From contig CP136066.1 of NCBI GenBank assembly GCA_032622095.1, positions 109,205,319-109,269,318 on the forward strand: DNA of 64,000 bases. Direction: 5' to 3'. Both the position numbers and the translations under genes were made by a program. This document shows, piece by piece, positions 34,342 through 47,800 of this stretch (the first letter of the stretch is position 1; the number at the start of each line of letters is the position of its first letter). The notes beneath the pieces are model-generated. The model saw only the letters and a program-made list of their open reading frames with translations. It was not told where the DNA came from and did not search any database. This stretch comes from Siphonodentalium dalli. Its lineage: Eukaryota; Mollusca; Scaphopoda; Gadilida; Siphonodentaliidae.

Positions 34342-37227
34342 TTTAGATACCAAATCTAGAGAAGAAACTAACTGTTGTGAGGGGTCTGTTTTATACAATG
34401 AACTGCTTACAGCATTGAAGTCTATGAAAAATAATAAGTCGCCAGGTGTCGATGGGTATACAGCCGAGTTCTATAAATTCTTCTGGAATGACATTTCATA
34501 TTATTTACTAAATTCTATAAATACGGCCTATAGAAAGGGTCATATGTCACTGACACAGCGTCACGGTATGATTACTTGTTTACCTAAACCCGGAAAGGAT
34601 AAATCGTATATAAAATACTTGAGACCAATCACACTTTTGAACGTCGATTATAAATTAGCTGCTACTGTAATAGCAAATAGATTGAAAACTCAATTGGGCT
34701 CAATGGTGAGCGATACACAGAAAGGATTCATAAAGGGTCGTTCCATTGGAGAATGTACACGCCTAATATATGATTTGATTTTAGAATGCGAGGAACAGAA
34801 AATCCATGGTTTAATGCGTCTTCTAGATTATGAAAAAGCATTTGACTCTATAAAATGGGACTACATACAGAAAACATTGTTTTTTGGCTTTGGCGACTCG
34901 ATATGTAAATGGGTATCAACACTATACGAAGGAGCAAACAGCTCAATCATCAACAATGGACACTTATCACAATCTTTTAATATTGAAAAAGGGGTCAGAC
35001 AAGGCGACCCATTGTCACCTTACCTTTTCAATACTGTGTATTGAAACATTTGCAGCTACTTTCAAATATGATAACGACATTAAAGGTGTGAGAATAAATG
35101 ATACAGAATACAAAATAAGCCAATATGCAGATGATTCAACACTTTGGCTTGACGGTAGTGAATCATCGCTCAATGGAACTATAAATTTAATAAAATCCTT
35201 TGAAAGAGTATCAGGGTTGAGAGCAAATTTTGAAAAAACAGAAGCGGTGTGGTTTGGGAAAAGAAGAGTGTATACAAAATCATTACATACAAACACTAAT
35301 TTAAGATGGAATCTCAGAGGAAAGTTCAAAACTCTTGGGGTGTTATTTAACTTGGAAGATCCCCTGTTAGTGTCTGAAACTTGGGAAGAAAAAAAATGTA
35401 AAATAGAGAACATATTAAAGCATTGGGCTTTAAGGACACTGTCCCATATTGGGAAGGCCACTGTAATAAACATGCTGGTACTCCCTATAATTATTCAAAC
35501 AATGTCTGTGTTACCAGATCCGCAACCTAAGATACTAAAGGAAATGCAGGGCTTGCTTTTTGGGGTTTTTTGGAATGGAAAGCGCGATAAGATAAAACGA
35601 GATACTCTCATTCAAGATACAGAAAAGGGAGGCCTAAAAATTCCAGATATTAAATACTTCACAAAATCGCTGAAGGTCACATGGCTGAAGAAACTACTTG
35701 ACCCCTTAAATTGTTCTGAATGGAAATTACTATTATTTAACAAAATTTACCAATACGGTGGTTTGGCCATGCTTAATTTAAATAAGCCCAGTTTGTTGAG
35801 AATATCAAAAGAACTGAATATCCCTTCTGGAGAGATGTAATATCTGCATGCGCATTGATAGCATCGGAACCCATAAATGTAGAAGATTATAAGAGTCAAC
35901 CGATTTTCCATAATGTACATATGAAAATACAATATAAACCCATATATTTTAGACAATTGATAGACAAACAGGTTTTATATATTAATGATATTTTGCGAGA
36001 GGATGGCACATTCATGAATACAGAAGAACTATCGAGCAAATACAGTTTGAAAGTGAACTATCTGACCCTTCAAGGAGTAATACACTTCATCCCTTCAACT
36101 TGGAAAAAAATAATAAAAGCCTCGAAAAATAAATTGGAGAATATTCAAAAAAGCGAACTTGTTGGAAAAATCATACAAGAAGACAAGTTGAATAAATACC
36201 TCTATTGGAAATTCATAAACTCGCTAGTTCCACACAAACCGTGTGCGCAAGTTGGGTGGTGCCAAAAGCTAAATCTCGATCCAATGCAAATTAATTGGAA
36301 ATTTATCTATGCAAGAGTCTTTCAAGTTACAAAAAACACAAAACTGCAAGCCTTCCAATTCCAAATAAATCATAATACCTTGGTGACAAATGTATTCCTA
36401 GAAAAATGTAAAATTACAACATCAAACCTATGCACTTTTTGTGAGACAGAAAGGGAAAGTATACAACATTTACTTGTTACCTGTCAAAAGGTAAAACAAA
36501 TGTGGAACCAACTATCGGTACTGTTGGACTCAAAATGTCATTTACAACTTCCCTCAAAAACAGAAGATATACTCTTTGGGATAAGTACAGGAACAAATGT
36601 ACTTGCAATAAATAGCATAATTCTGTTGACAAAGCGGTATATTTACGTAACAAAATGCTGCAAAAACAATTTAAGTTTTGAAGCAGCCGTTCTTTTCTTT
36701 AACCAAGAGTATAACATTGAAAAACAAGCATGTAAATGGAATGTCTCACTTAGAAATGCATTTGTGAAAAAATGGGACAGTGTCCTAGATATGGTCTCTT
36801 CACCCGATCATTGAGAAGTTTCCCCAAAGAGGTTTAAAAGCCCAACATTATTTATTAATCCCAATGAATATATTGTTGACATTTGTCCCAATTATGTTAA
36901 AAAAGATTATCTATTAAATCACAAAACCATAGTGTACATAGCACAGCATAAAAGTCCATTATTACAGAACTTTGAACTTTCTTAAAACCTAGTTTCCTCT
37001 GCAGTTTCTCAAAGTATAAGACCAAAATCATTAGACGAAAAAGTTTTCTGGCAAATATCGTGTAAAACACATTTGAGTGGCATGGCGACAAATTAATTTA
37101 TACACAGGGTCATAATACACAGTGTCTATGATTATTAATTTATGTATGAATTATGTATTTATGAAATACACCACTGTAATAATTGATAAATTGTATCAAA
37201 AATATGAATAACTGATCAAAAAAAATA
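34342..37227 (+). pseudogene. 5'-truncated L1/Tx1-like non-LTR retrotransposon with frameshifts
   Basis: Reverse transcriptase of L1/Tx1 style in three pieces. 34415-35044: NNKSPGVDGYTAEFYKFFW, LRPITLLNVDYKLAA, LDYEKAFDSI, GVRQGDPLSPYLF. 34884-35840, used from about 35035: QYADDSTLWLDG, catalytic YADD near 35126. 35855-36814: C-terminal region with CTFCETERESIQHLLVTC. Frames shift near 35035 and again near 35815-35830 (native PFWRDVISA reads across the stop). The insertion is bounded by the 14 bp duplication AAATCTCTGGGTTA and ends in an A-rich tail (AAAAAAAATAAAA). The 5' part, with ORF1 and endonuclease, is absent. Inactive copy. Confidence 0.88.
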
Positions 37228-37445
37228 AAATCTCTGGGTTAAATTTTGACTTGTTGAATCACAGTGTTGTGCTTTCGATAGATCCATGTACATATATACA
37301 CGGGTCGGTAATGTATTTCAGGCCTAATGGGTTTGATAACATTGGTAGATCACACATGTATATTAAAACACTTATTGCATTGTTTCGAGGTTGACATGGG
37401 GATTTGTCAACCCTTGAAAGTTAATATGTGTGTTAAATTTTATTG
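37228..37445. repeat. Target duplication plus right fragment of the 47 kb repeat family
   Basis: Begins with AAATCTCTGGGTTA (37228-37241). It then follows TTTTGACTTGTTGAA...TTGATAACATTGGT...TTATTGCATTGTTTCGAGG...GTCAACCCTTGAAAGTTAATA, matching 47.42-47.59 kb, and stops where that copy enters its first hairpin loop. Confidence 0.75.
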
Positions 37446-38700
37446 TATCAGGAGAGGGGCTTCATAATTTGGAAAAAAAAAAATGCAAATATTTTGCAAA
37501 TAAAATGCTTCAAGTCAAATTTAGTCAGGTGCAAATTGTAATTACTTGTAAGCACAATATAACTCAAGTTTGAGCTATTGCCATTGGTTGACGTCCGTCA
37601 CCCGTCGTCCGTATGTGCGTCCGTCATCCGTCAATTCCAACAAATTTCATATGGATTTTCCGGTTATCCCCAATATTAGATCCATCGATTGCCCACCCCA
37701 TCCGAAATTTGTTAAAAACACATGGCTGCCATGCAGCAGCCACCTTGGAGTTTACGCTTTGCATGCCTAAATCCTTTGGCACACGCTAGAAACCACATCC
37801 CTCATTAGATGGTGAATGACCACTAGATAGGAGCCGTACCCCCCCCCCCCCCCGAATTTCGTTGAGAAACATGGCTACCAGTAATCAATTTGGATTTTAC
37901 ATTTTAATTCGTCGGCACATAATGCAGCCAGAATTGGAGAATTGTATTGAAATTTTACAGGCATGTCTATGATCACCTCTATATATAGATAAGAGCTATT
38001 GGTTTGAACGATTTGAGTTGAAAAACATGGCCACCGGCAGCCAACTTGGATTTAATCTTTGCGTGACAGACCACACCCTCGTCCGTCCGACCATCAACAA
38101 ACATTATATGGTTGGGAACCATCAAATATTTCAGAATATCGTTGAAATACATGGCCATGAGCAGCCATAATCTTTGAATAACTACATGTAAATCCCTTCG
38201 GCACAAGATATAGGCCATGCACACACCCCATCCGTCACAAAACTTCATATGGTTCTTCACTGTGACCTCTAGATGAGAGCCATCATCCCCCCCCCGAATT
38301 TCGTTAAAAAAAACATGGCAGCCAGCAGCCATATTGGATTTCACCGTTGAATTCATCGCCACAACCTGCAGCCCACATTTATTGGATAAATGTTTGAAGT
38401 AAAGACATGTTCATCTACACAATACAGTTCCGTCACTGAATTGTTTTTACTTTCATTCTTACTTTCCGCCTCCCAGGTGGAGTTTTAGTGCCATTGATAT
38501 GTTCATTGATCATGCAGCGGGGCGTGGTAAAAGTGAGAAATTACTTCGTAGAATTTGATCCTCTATTATGAAGATGTATCACTTTTTTGTGCAAGATTTA
38601 GTTTTTGAAAAATATACCATGGTTACCAGTGCTGAAATAAACTATATTTGCGTGACTTTTATGTTATTCTGACTATATAATTTATATCTGTGTTACTTTC
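37446..38700. repeat. Dispersed repeat with tandem ~200 bp paragraphs
   Basis: No gene. CACATGGCTGCCATGCAGCAGCC, AACATGGCCACCGGCAGCC and AACATGGCAGCCAGCAGCC-like blocks, each followed by TTGGA(T/G)TTTA and preceded by C-runs with GAATTTCGTT, recur at about 37.70, 38.02, 38.15 and 38.31 kb. CCGTCACCCGTCGTCCG lies near 37595. This is the same style of repeat as at 24.7-25.2 kb. Confidence 0.55.
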
Positions 38701-38710
38701 AGGGAACACG

Positions 38711-38825
38711 ATGAAGTTGTTCTGTGCTGCTTTGCTTGTTGTCTCCATTCTGGCCCCATGTGGCGCCCAAACATTTGGAAAGCATGGCTTCAATAACTCT
38801 GTCTGCTTCTCCATAACAGACTCAC
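38711..38825 (+). CDS. LolA-like gene exon 1: signal peptide
   Basis: ATG at 38711 follows an acceptor-like TTACTTTCAG eight bases upstream, so a 5' UTR exon probably lies further left. The hydrophobic leader ends ...LAPCGA before QTFGKHGF. Donor TCAC|GTAAGC, phase 1. Confidence 0.75.
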
Positions 38826-41800
38826 GTAAGCAAGACAACATCTCTATACGTAATACTTGCACAAGTTAGCGCTCACAGAAAGATTTCGCAACTATTAAAG
38901 GCACGGGCGGCGTTCTTTGCAAATCGCCAACAGAAGGAATATTAAAATATATATAGTTTTGTTCATATGCAAACATTTCCATACAATTTAGTTGTTACAG
39001 TACATGATGAAATAGGTATTGTAAACATATTGGTCTGGAACATGTGTTGGTATATATATGACATGTAATATACCACACAGTTTCATACAAAAAGCGAGGA
39101 CATCTGAAACATTGAATTAATAAAAATCATTACCCACCGAGCCACCACGACGAAATGCCACGAGTTATTACACGGTTGTTTCCTGTCATCAGATATTTGA
39201 AGGATATTTTCGGGATAAGCAACTTTCCTTAAGGCGACCAATTTTGAATGAGGATTTCCATGCAAATCCGCGGAGCAAAAGTTATGCATGGAACAGTTGT
39301 CTGGGGTCCAAAAACAAGCATATCATTAAACAGTCATAACATTTAGCTGGCATGTGCGCTATGTAAATTAAATTAAAAAAATTTGTCTGGAATTACATCA
39401 CATGACCTACATTTGAAAAATCATTAATAAAATAAAAAAACAAATACACCAATATTATAATGGAGCATGTTCCAAGCGGACCCGCCAGACAAATACCTGT
39501 TGTTTCCTATACCATATGAAGTCACACTCGGAAGCATGTGCAACTCGGTACCTTTTGCTCCGCAGATTTGCATGGAAACCTCCATGTTCACTGTGATTCT
39601 TTTTTAGCTGGCAAACCGCCTCGACCGATCCTGTCAAACGCGTTCGAGGTCCATGTCGAGTTTGCTGTTGAAAACAAGCGGTACACGGGAGAAGCTCACG
39701 AATACTTTGACTACAACAACCAACGAGGAATGATTCGACAGATGACTAATGGTGTAAAGATGTCTGGATATTACTATTACGGATCAAATGAATATCTTAT
39801 CATAGATCCAGTATCCAGTAGGTATTCATTATAAAAACATGACTACGTTTAGTAAGTCGTTAAAGGGACCAAGGCACTCGCTGTGGGTAAATATGCAAAC
39901 AATATAAAAGTATGTAAATCATCGCTATACTAAGAAGAGCATGGATAAACTTTGTTCTTATATTCAATACTGAAAGTTCTCCAATAACGACATTTCGCAT
40001 GTTGAAACCACGCATTGTTGTGAAGACAAACTATTACAGTGATTTGTCAACAAACATCCTAATCGTGTAGAAAGTTCAAATATTTCGGTTAGAATATGAC
40101 TTTCAGAATATTGTTCAATGCTATGACATTTTTCGATGATGACCGTCAATTTATTATTAAACTTTGGTATATTGTTGGACAAATTAGACTTTTATCGGTA
40201 ATTCCATTGTTTACATAACAATAGTTTTGATATGCGAAGTCACATTATTGGAGAGTTATTAATCAAGAAAATGATATCAAAGTCAATCTATTTGTTCATG
40301 TACTTGTTGGTGATAGTCGTTTTACAGAGTTTTAAGTAATTCGCATGAACCCACTTCTAATGCTTAAAGTGTGGAATACTATTATGATGGAATACTGTTA
40401 TGGTGGAATACTATTATGATGGAATACTATTAGGATCACCTCCTAATGGAACTTTCGGCGCGCGCCTAAAGCACCAAAGACATGCGCCATTAGTAGCACG
40501 CCGACAGCGCCAAAATGTGCACCGTAACGGCTGACATTTTGGCGCTTATGGCGCTTTCGATGCGCTACTAATGGCGCATGTTTTGGCGATTTCGGCGCGC
40601 GCCGAAAGTTCCATTAGGAGTAACCCTATAATAGTATTCCATACTATAGGGTCACTTTGCTAAATTGATTCCCCCATCAATTATAACATTATACATTGGA
40701 ATGGTATATTATGAAATTATGAAAGAATATAAGCAGACAACATGACAGACTAACCGATAATACAAGGATTACTATTTATACAGGGGAACTCCAAACGTCA
40801 GATATAAGCTTCGATAGTAGATAACGCTCATTGCGCATGGCGGGACATTATTGCACATCAGTGAATGAGGCGTCTTGGTTTTTTAGTAATCGACAGTGAG
40901 GCACGAAATTCCCCATCTCATGTTCATTTTGCAAAATATAGTGTTGCTGTGCCAATCTAGTTTGGTAAAATACCTTTCGAAGCTCAATTCATCAGTGTTA
41001 CTGCATGGGTTTGCTCATGCATATAATATGTTATAAATATATTATATGTTTTTGAACCCACAACGGGCAAAATGGGTAACTTTGTCGACGTTTGATCCGT
41101 TAACAAGAGCGATTTACACGTGGTTTGCAAATTATCTAGGTAAGATAGGTAAAACACTGTGGCGTGGCTTGTGGTAATAAGTCATATTGTGTGAATATTA
41201 ATTGCCCCGCTCAAAGCTATTGATTGGTCGAGCATCGAATTATTCAATGGCGCGATTCCTCCCGCATGAAATAATTTATTCTATGGGTGTCTTTAGACCA
41301 AGTCAATTGTAATGAGATCTTGGTCTAGCTTGAATTTGACTGAGGGGCAATATCAAAACATACTTCCAGACCAACCGCGGGGGAAACATTTCAAGATAGT
41401 GCAAAAACCTTCCATGAAGTGATCCATGTACTGTGTACTATCTCGTTATTCACACCGTGATTATGTGTTATGGATAATCAATATAACAGGCTTGCCTGAT
41501 ATGTGCCTCATCCTCAATCTTTCAGAGTCTTGTATTGTGGAAGCCTTGAGTAAAAGCGACCACACCTTTCTCCTCGGATACAACAAGACCAATGGTATGA
41601 TGTTCTCTGCAGCCGGTGCACTACGGTTCACGCCGTCTACCACAGAAGTATATGCAGGTCGCGTGAGGACACGTGGTATATGGACTGACAAATGGACGTC
41701 GTGTCACTACTCGCCCACTCTGGATGCCTCATACTCATTGGACTGGTACTTCGCAGGTATGTGCTATAGGTGAGCAGCCAGGACCCAAAAATGGCCACAT

Positions 41801-44800
41801 TTAAGGAGTGTAATTTACCTATGGTACTTAAGCGATGTTTATATGTCATATGAAAGGTTAGATTATATGCTACAAGATAGGCCCTGTCAAAAATTTGAAA
41901 GTGGAAACTGCCTCCAAAAAGGTGACCCGATTTTCATGAAATTGGCAATAATTGTAGCCACTATCACAATAAAATACAGTTTATGTTATACTTTTCCACT
42001 AGATATTAAAATGAATTGTTTGGGGTCTCTGTCGCTCACATAATAAGTAAAACATTATAAGCTATCACTATATGTGCACACAACTGGTAATTCTTCATAG
42101 CTGGCTATCTACAAATGATGGCAGACGTTCCATTGATAGAATGGCAGAATATGTATATTCGATTGTGTATTGCTTAAAGATACTCAATCCGATTCAATGG
42201 TCTCCATATCATCAGATTCCAGCAGCAACAACAACATTCCCTGAAATGACTCTTCAGCTATCAGAATCGATTAATTGCCAAAACATAATGCTAACCACTG
42301 TAACAATATAGTATAAAATTGTTATTTATCACAATTTTGTTCAACGAAATTTGGCCTGATTGTCAAATATCTAACACCCAAAGCCACTTGATGTTAGAGA
42401 TATCCATCTTCATCCGCAATTCGGTCCGAGGCCGTCGGCTTGACGAATATTTGCCAGGCAGCCAAAAATTACATATCTCGCGAAATAATTGGGATTATTC
42501 ATCTTTAATGGGGTCGTGGAATGCCACGACTTATTGCACAATTGATACTTTCAAAATATTTAAGGACGATTTCGGGCATATGTCAGTTGCATAGCAACTT
42601 GTGGAATTTCCTAAACTTCACTGCGTTTGTTATAAACAATGAGGTGTGTGTATTATATTAGTCCATATAGTTTGTCTTTCACATTTTGGCACATCTACGT
42701 CACATTTCCAGGCAAACTTGCCAGTGTGTGAACGTATACTCTTATACAGCAGGCCGTAGATTGTGTTCACCTAATACTATTACAAAATTGTTGGTTTTAC
42801 ATGTAGCGTCATGTTTTGAATTTGTTTAAGCATATTTTATTTGTAATACAAAATGTAGTGGGGCACAAGATACAAAACTTAATGAATCCTTCCCTGGTAT
42901 ATATACATTGATATAAACAATTAGTTTGACCCTTTACCCAACAAACCGGCCAAAAACGGCCAAATAAAGCTGCAACAGCCTAAATTATCTTGGGTCTGTC
43001 TCAATAAAACCATACAAATATGGATATCATTGGAACCGGCTCATTGACCACATTGTGATAGTTACAGTTATGCCCTGTGCCAATGCATTCTCTTATATAT
43101 GCGAGTCGACCATAGGTCGCCTCGCATATATAAGAGAATGCATTGGCCTAAAAAAAAAATTCGAATTTTTTCTTACATTTGTTAACAATTAGTATGTGTT
43201 AAGCCAATGCATTCTCTTATATATGCGAGGCGACCTATGGTCGACTCGCATATATAAGAGAATGCATTGGCACAGGGCCGCTCTGTTGGGTAAAGGGTTA
43301 ACAAAGTGGTACAATAAGTAACTTATTTACAGCTGCATGTAGTGAATGGGAAAGATTACTGGTGGAAGATTGTTACAGATCATTGAAGAAGGATGAAATG
43401 AGAATGATAGCATAATTGCTGAGGCGAAAAACATGTTTTAATTGATAATTAATTTATTTCCGTGAAACGTTTAATCTGCGCGTTAAGTTTGAAAAGTTTC
43501 ACATTGATATACATTAGTGTATTAATAAAACTGAATGCATAAACTAATACTTTTCGGTCAAAACTTCGTAGAAATTTGTGCTGTTTTGCTATTTGTTGGT
43601 TTGTTTGTTGCTGTCGGGAGATATATATCATATGTGCTATTGTTACAGCCTATGCGACATGGGATGAAGCGGCTGGATACCCACAGGCACCAATCCGCGC
43701 CCACATTAAAGGTATCGCATACAGTGGTTCCAAGTCTCACGAGTTCGAACATGAGTATGACTTCTTCCATTTCCGCCCATTCATCCGGGATCCAACAGTA
43801 TTCGAGGTGAGCGATAATAGTTGATAATGGTATTACGTATGGGTTCATTCCGTCTGTCCGTCCGTCGTTCGGTTTGCTCATGAACCACCATATATAGGGT
43901 AGGTATATCCACATGGAATGTCCATTTATTTGTTGCAGAGTTATGGTCCCTATATATAGAGTAAAGTGCATACGCGTGCCATCTTTGGATCGTTGTATTT
44001 CAGTCATCGTAGGTCGTGTTTAAATTTGTTTACTATGCCCATGCGTTAGCATGATGGAAACAATATCCACGCGTAGCAGGTCTTGCCCATTCGTTTTTCC
44101 CCCTGACGTTATGACCCTTAGAATGTGAATACGTCCATACCTGTATCTCCGTCATCTTAGATCGGATGTGAATTATCTTCGGCATATTCACGACCAGCCA
44201 TTATATCCACATGTACAGGTTTTGTCCAGTCATTACATGCATGCCGGATTCAGACATCTTCCGAATTAAGCCACCCCAGAAAATTACTAAACTTCAACGA
44301 AAAGCCACCGTTGTGATAGATAATCTGTGCCGTGCACTTTTTTTTATTATAGCAATACGTATTTTGACTGTAATAGCTGGATAATTAAAGCGATATCGCG
44401 TTATTAAGATAGTGGCGCTAAGGAGACAATGTTTCCACCATACAGTGTTCTATTGCTAGAAATTTGCTTTTATATTAAAATTGACATTTTTTAAAAACTA
44501 TGTGGTAATGATCGAATTTACTGTGGAATATATATTATATCTCCAACTCAATTGTACTCCATGACAGACACCTGCTGGAGTAAGCTGCCTGGGCAGGAAA
44601 AACTTCAAACCTCTTCCACCCGTTGCTGACGCATTCTCATTCACGTCAGAAACCATCGACAAGACACGGGACAAAGTTACATACATGAAGGTTCGTCAAC
44701 ATATTGTAGATCATGCCGTGAATTTCTACTCTGGCTACGTCTGCAGAGATGTAGATGTAGATGTTTTATTTACTCAATAAATATATTACAATATATTAAT

Positions 44801-47800
44801 GCATATAAAGCAGTTCAAAGGTCAGTCATATTTATTGTGCGGGAATGGCATAGCCAAGCTGTCTTCGTATCACCCCCTCATAAGTTTCACATATCATTCA
44901 TCAATGGAGATCGCATGACATCAGTTCAAAACCTTGGAACATTTTGAAAATAACATTGAAATAATAACACAGGCAATATATTCCTTAGTCAATACTAACT
45001 GTATATAATGCATTTCAAAGCAGGTGATGGTCTCATTTGAGATTGTATCGCTGCGACTAATGTGAGCTAAGTTAGGGTTAAACAAAAAATGATTACGCCC
45101 GGGGAAAGTGCATGTATGATCATAAGCTATTCAAAGCGAACTAGGCTTAAAAAAGAGTCCAAATTAGGTCACCGCTAGCGGAGCTGGTCTGTCACATTAT
45201 TATTATTTTTTCACAGAGAGTGATTACAAACTGGAATAGTTTATCAGATTTCATTGTTTCCACTGAATCGGTTCAACAGTTCAAGGAGCTATTCGATAAC
45301 AACTGTAACGAGCGGTATGTGTACGACTAAACGTCATGGATAACATTAAAATTAATTAAATCATTTACGTTATTATATACATGTATGTTATTATGTGAAA
45401 GAGGTAAATGTCATGGCGACTTACTCCCCAAACATTAATGATGCTGCTGATGATGATGATGATGATTATAATACTTTGTTAAGTACCAGGTATTACTAAG
45501 ACACATGTTACCATTATGTTCTGTGTTATGAATTTCCCCGTCAGATCACAGGCTCTGAACTTGTCGAATGTATGATATATCAACATTGTAACCTAAGCAA
45601 CCACAAATTGTATACAACTGAGATCATGTGTCGTCTACCATGATCATCAGAGACCTACACCGCGATCTTCAACTGAACGATTTAGGAGATGAGGAGCGGG
45701 TCATATCAAAGTGGTTAGCACTTGTGCCCCAATTCCTGTCTGTCGTTACTGTTGTATTGGCAATACAAATATGTTTAACCTAAATGATCAATTTGCCAAT
45801 AGTAAATGGTATCCAATTGTTCAATCTTATTATGCACAACAAATGTTGCCAGAATAACAATCAAGTGTGAACCTCCAAGTTTACATGCCCTAGATTCGTG
45901 GCAATCATGTTGTACATATACTGACTTTTGTTCTTACATATGTTATATACTATTTGCAGTCATAGTCCGGTTATTTCCAAGTAGTATAAAATTCGTCAAA
46001 TATTATAGAGTCAAGCGACTGTCAAATGCAAAATGCCCAACAACGTACTTCTTATCTGCGATTCGAATGAACTACCAATTTTATTTCTATAACCAACAAA
46101 CAACCGCTATCATTAATAGTGACTCTACAAATTTGGCAATTTTTTGCCACTTGATAACAAATGGACTCTGAATAGATTTAAAATATGAGATTCCCTGAAA
46201 ACGGCCTTCATAATAACAATATTGGAATTTGCGATTTTCCGAAATTGACCTTCACGCTGACAGTATTGGAATTTGGATTACGATTGTGTATATTACCTTT
46301 CTCACAGGAGCATTTTGACGGCAAGCTGAAGATGGTAAAATACAGTTACCGCCCTCTGCCAATAGAATATAGCAAATATGGTCACAATTATCTTACAGAA
46401 ATCCACGATTTCAATACGGGTAAGTTGTTTCAATATTAATTAGAAGCATGCAAGCTATTTGACCCAATACATGTAGCTTAATTGATTGTATTCTTGTCTT
46501 CGACTGATTTTGACAGTACATCATCATTTATAAGAAACCAAACTATTCACACATATTTATCTTATTTGGTCGCATGCCATGGGAACGGCAACTGAAATAA
46601 CTGTATCACCGTTATACGCGCGTGCATGGTAGCGCCATCGAAGATGCTCGTGTTCTTTGAATGTGCTTATTATACACTTTTCAGACAGGAACTCCTCGAT
46701 AGTTTGATACGATTTGACAGTATGACCCTGGAAACATCACTTTGTAGGAACAGTTACATCCTAAGTCATTCTATACTGCCAGTTTGTGATGGTTCGGGGA
46801 TGATTTTTTACGGTCCCTTATGTACAAAATAAGCTTTTTCGTAAAAACATTTTTTTTGGCCATCTAGGTGATAATTAGATTCATTTTGCCGTTCCCCTCA
46901 AAACCAGTGGTCCCAAAAGAGCATGATAATAAGGAAAATTCCATTGTGCGAGTAATAACAACGACGAACCCCGCGAAGTTTGATGTCTGTGAGTTCACTC
47001 TTGATCGAGTCGGTTCACTCCCCGTTGAACACAATGAAATATGCATTAAGTTGCACAACTTTTCATCAATTCATGTAAGTTAAACTGCCTCTCTACGCGT
47101 ATATATGTGCCTTATAATAGGACGGCTAACTGTCATATAGCAACGGAATCGTTAACTTTGTGACACAGACATGAAATTTGTCATGAACGGTCCGTGTGAA
47201 GACAAACCATCTTATTATATTATCATAAACTTTCTTCTAAAAGTCCCATACTAAATGATGGGCAAAATAAGCTGATAAATCACTATATCTACCTGGTTGT
47301 TCTATAAATAGGCCAGATGGGTTAATAACAAGATCACGCGACGTCATGAGTTATTAATAAGAAGTATGTTCATGGCAATGTAATGACATTTGGTAATATT
47401 TTCATCATACTGTTTATTAATTTTTGACTTGTTGAAAAACATTGTTGTGCATTTTATGGATGTATATATATGGGTCAGTAAGGTAGTTCAGGCCCAATGG
47501 GCTTGATGCCATTGGTGGATCATATAATAAAACACTTATTGCATGGTTTCGAGGTTGACATGAGGATTTATCAACCCTTGGAAGTTAATATTCACCTCGG
47601 CCTGCGGCCTCGGTGAATATTAACTTCCTCGGGTTGATAAATCCTCATGTCAACCTCGAAACCATGCAATAAATGTTATACAATTATTGCATTCCTCCGA
47701 GGTTAACATAAGGAATTATCAACCCGAGGAAGTTGATATTCACCAAGGCCGAAGGCCGCGGTGAATATCAACTTCCGAGGGTTGATAATTCCTTATGTTA

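Noticed and set aside
42929-43298. piggyBac-type element based on TTAA at the family A ends
   Set aside because: TTAA is not present on both sides of both copies, and the end sequence is itself AT-rich, so the duplication cannot be judged.
45806-46171. 121-codon ORF in the intron before exon 6 as an exon
   Set aside because: No acceptor or donor in phase with exons 5 and 6, and no recognisable domain.
46626-46832. Exon starting after TTTTCAG at about 46685
   Set aside because: In the phase left by exon 6 it meets a stop at once, and the direct join of exons 6 and 7 gives a better protein.
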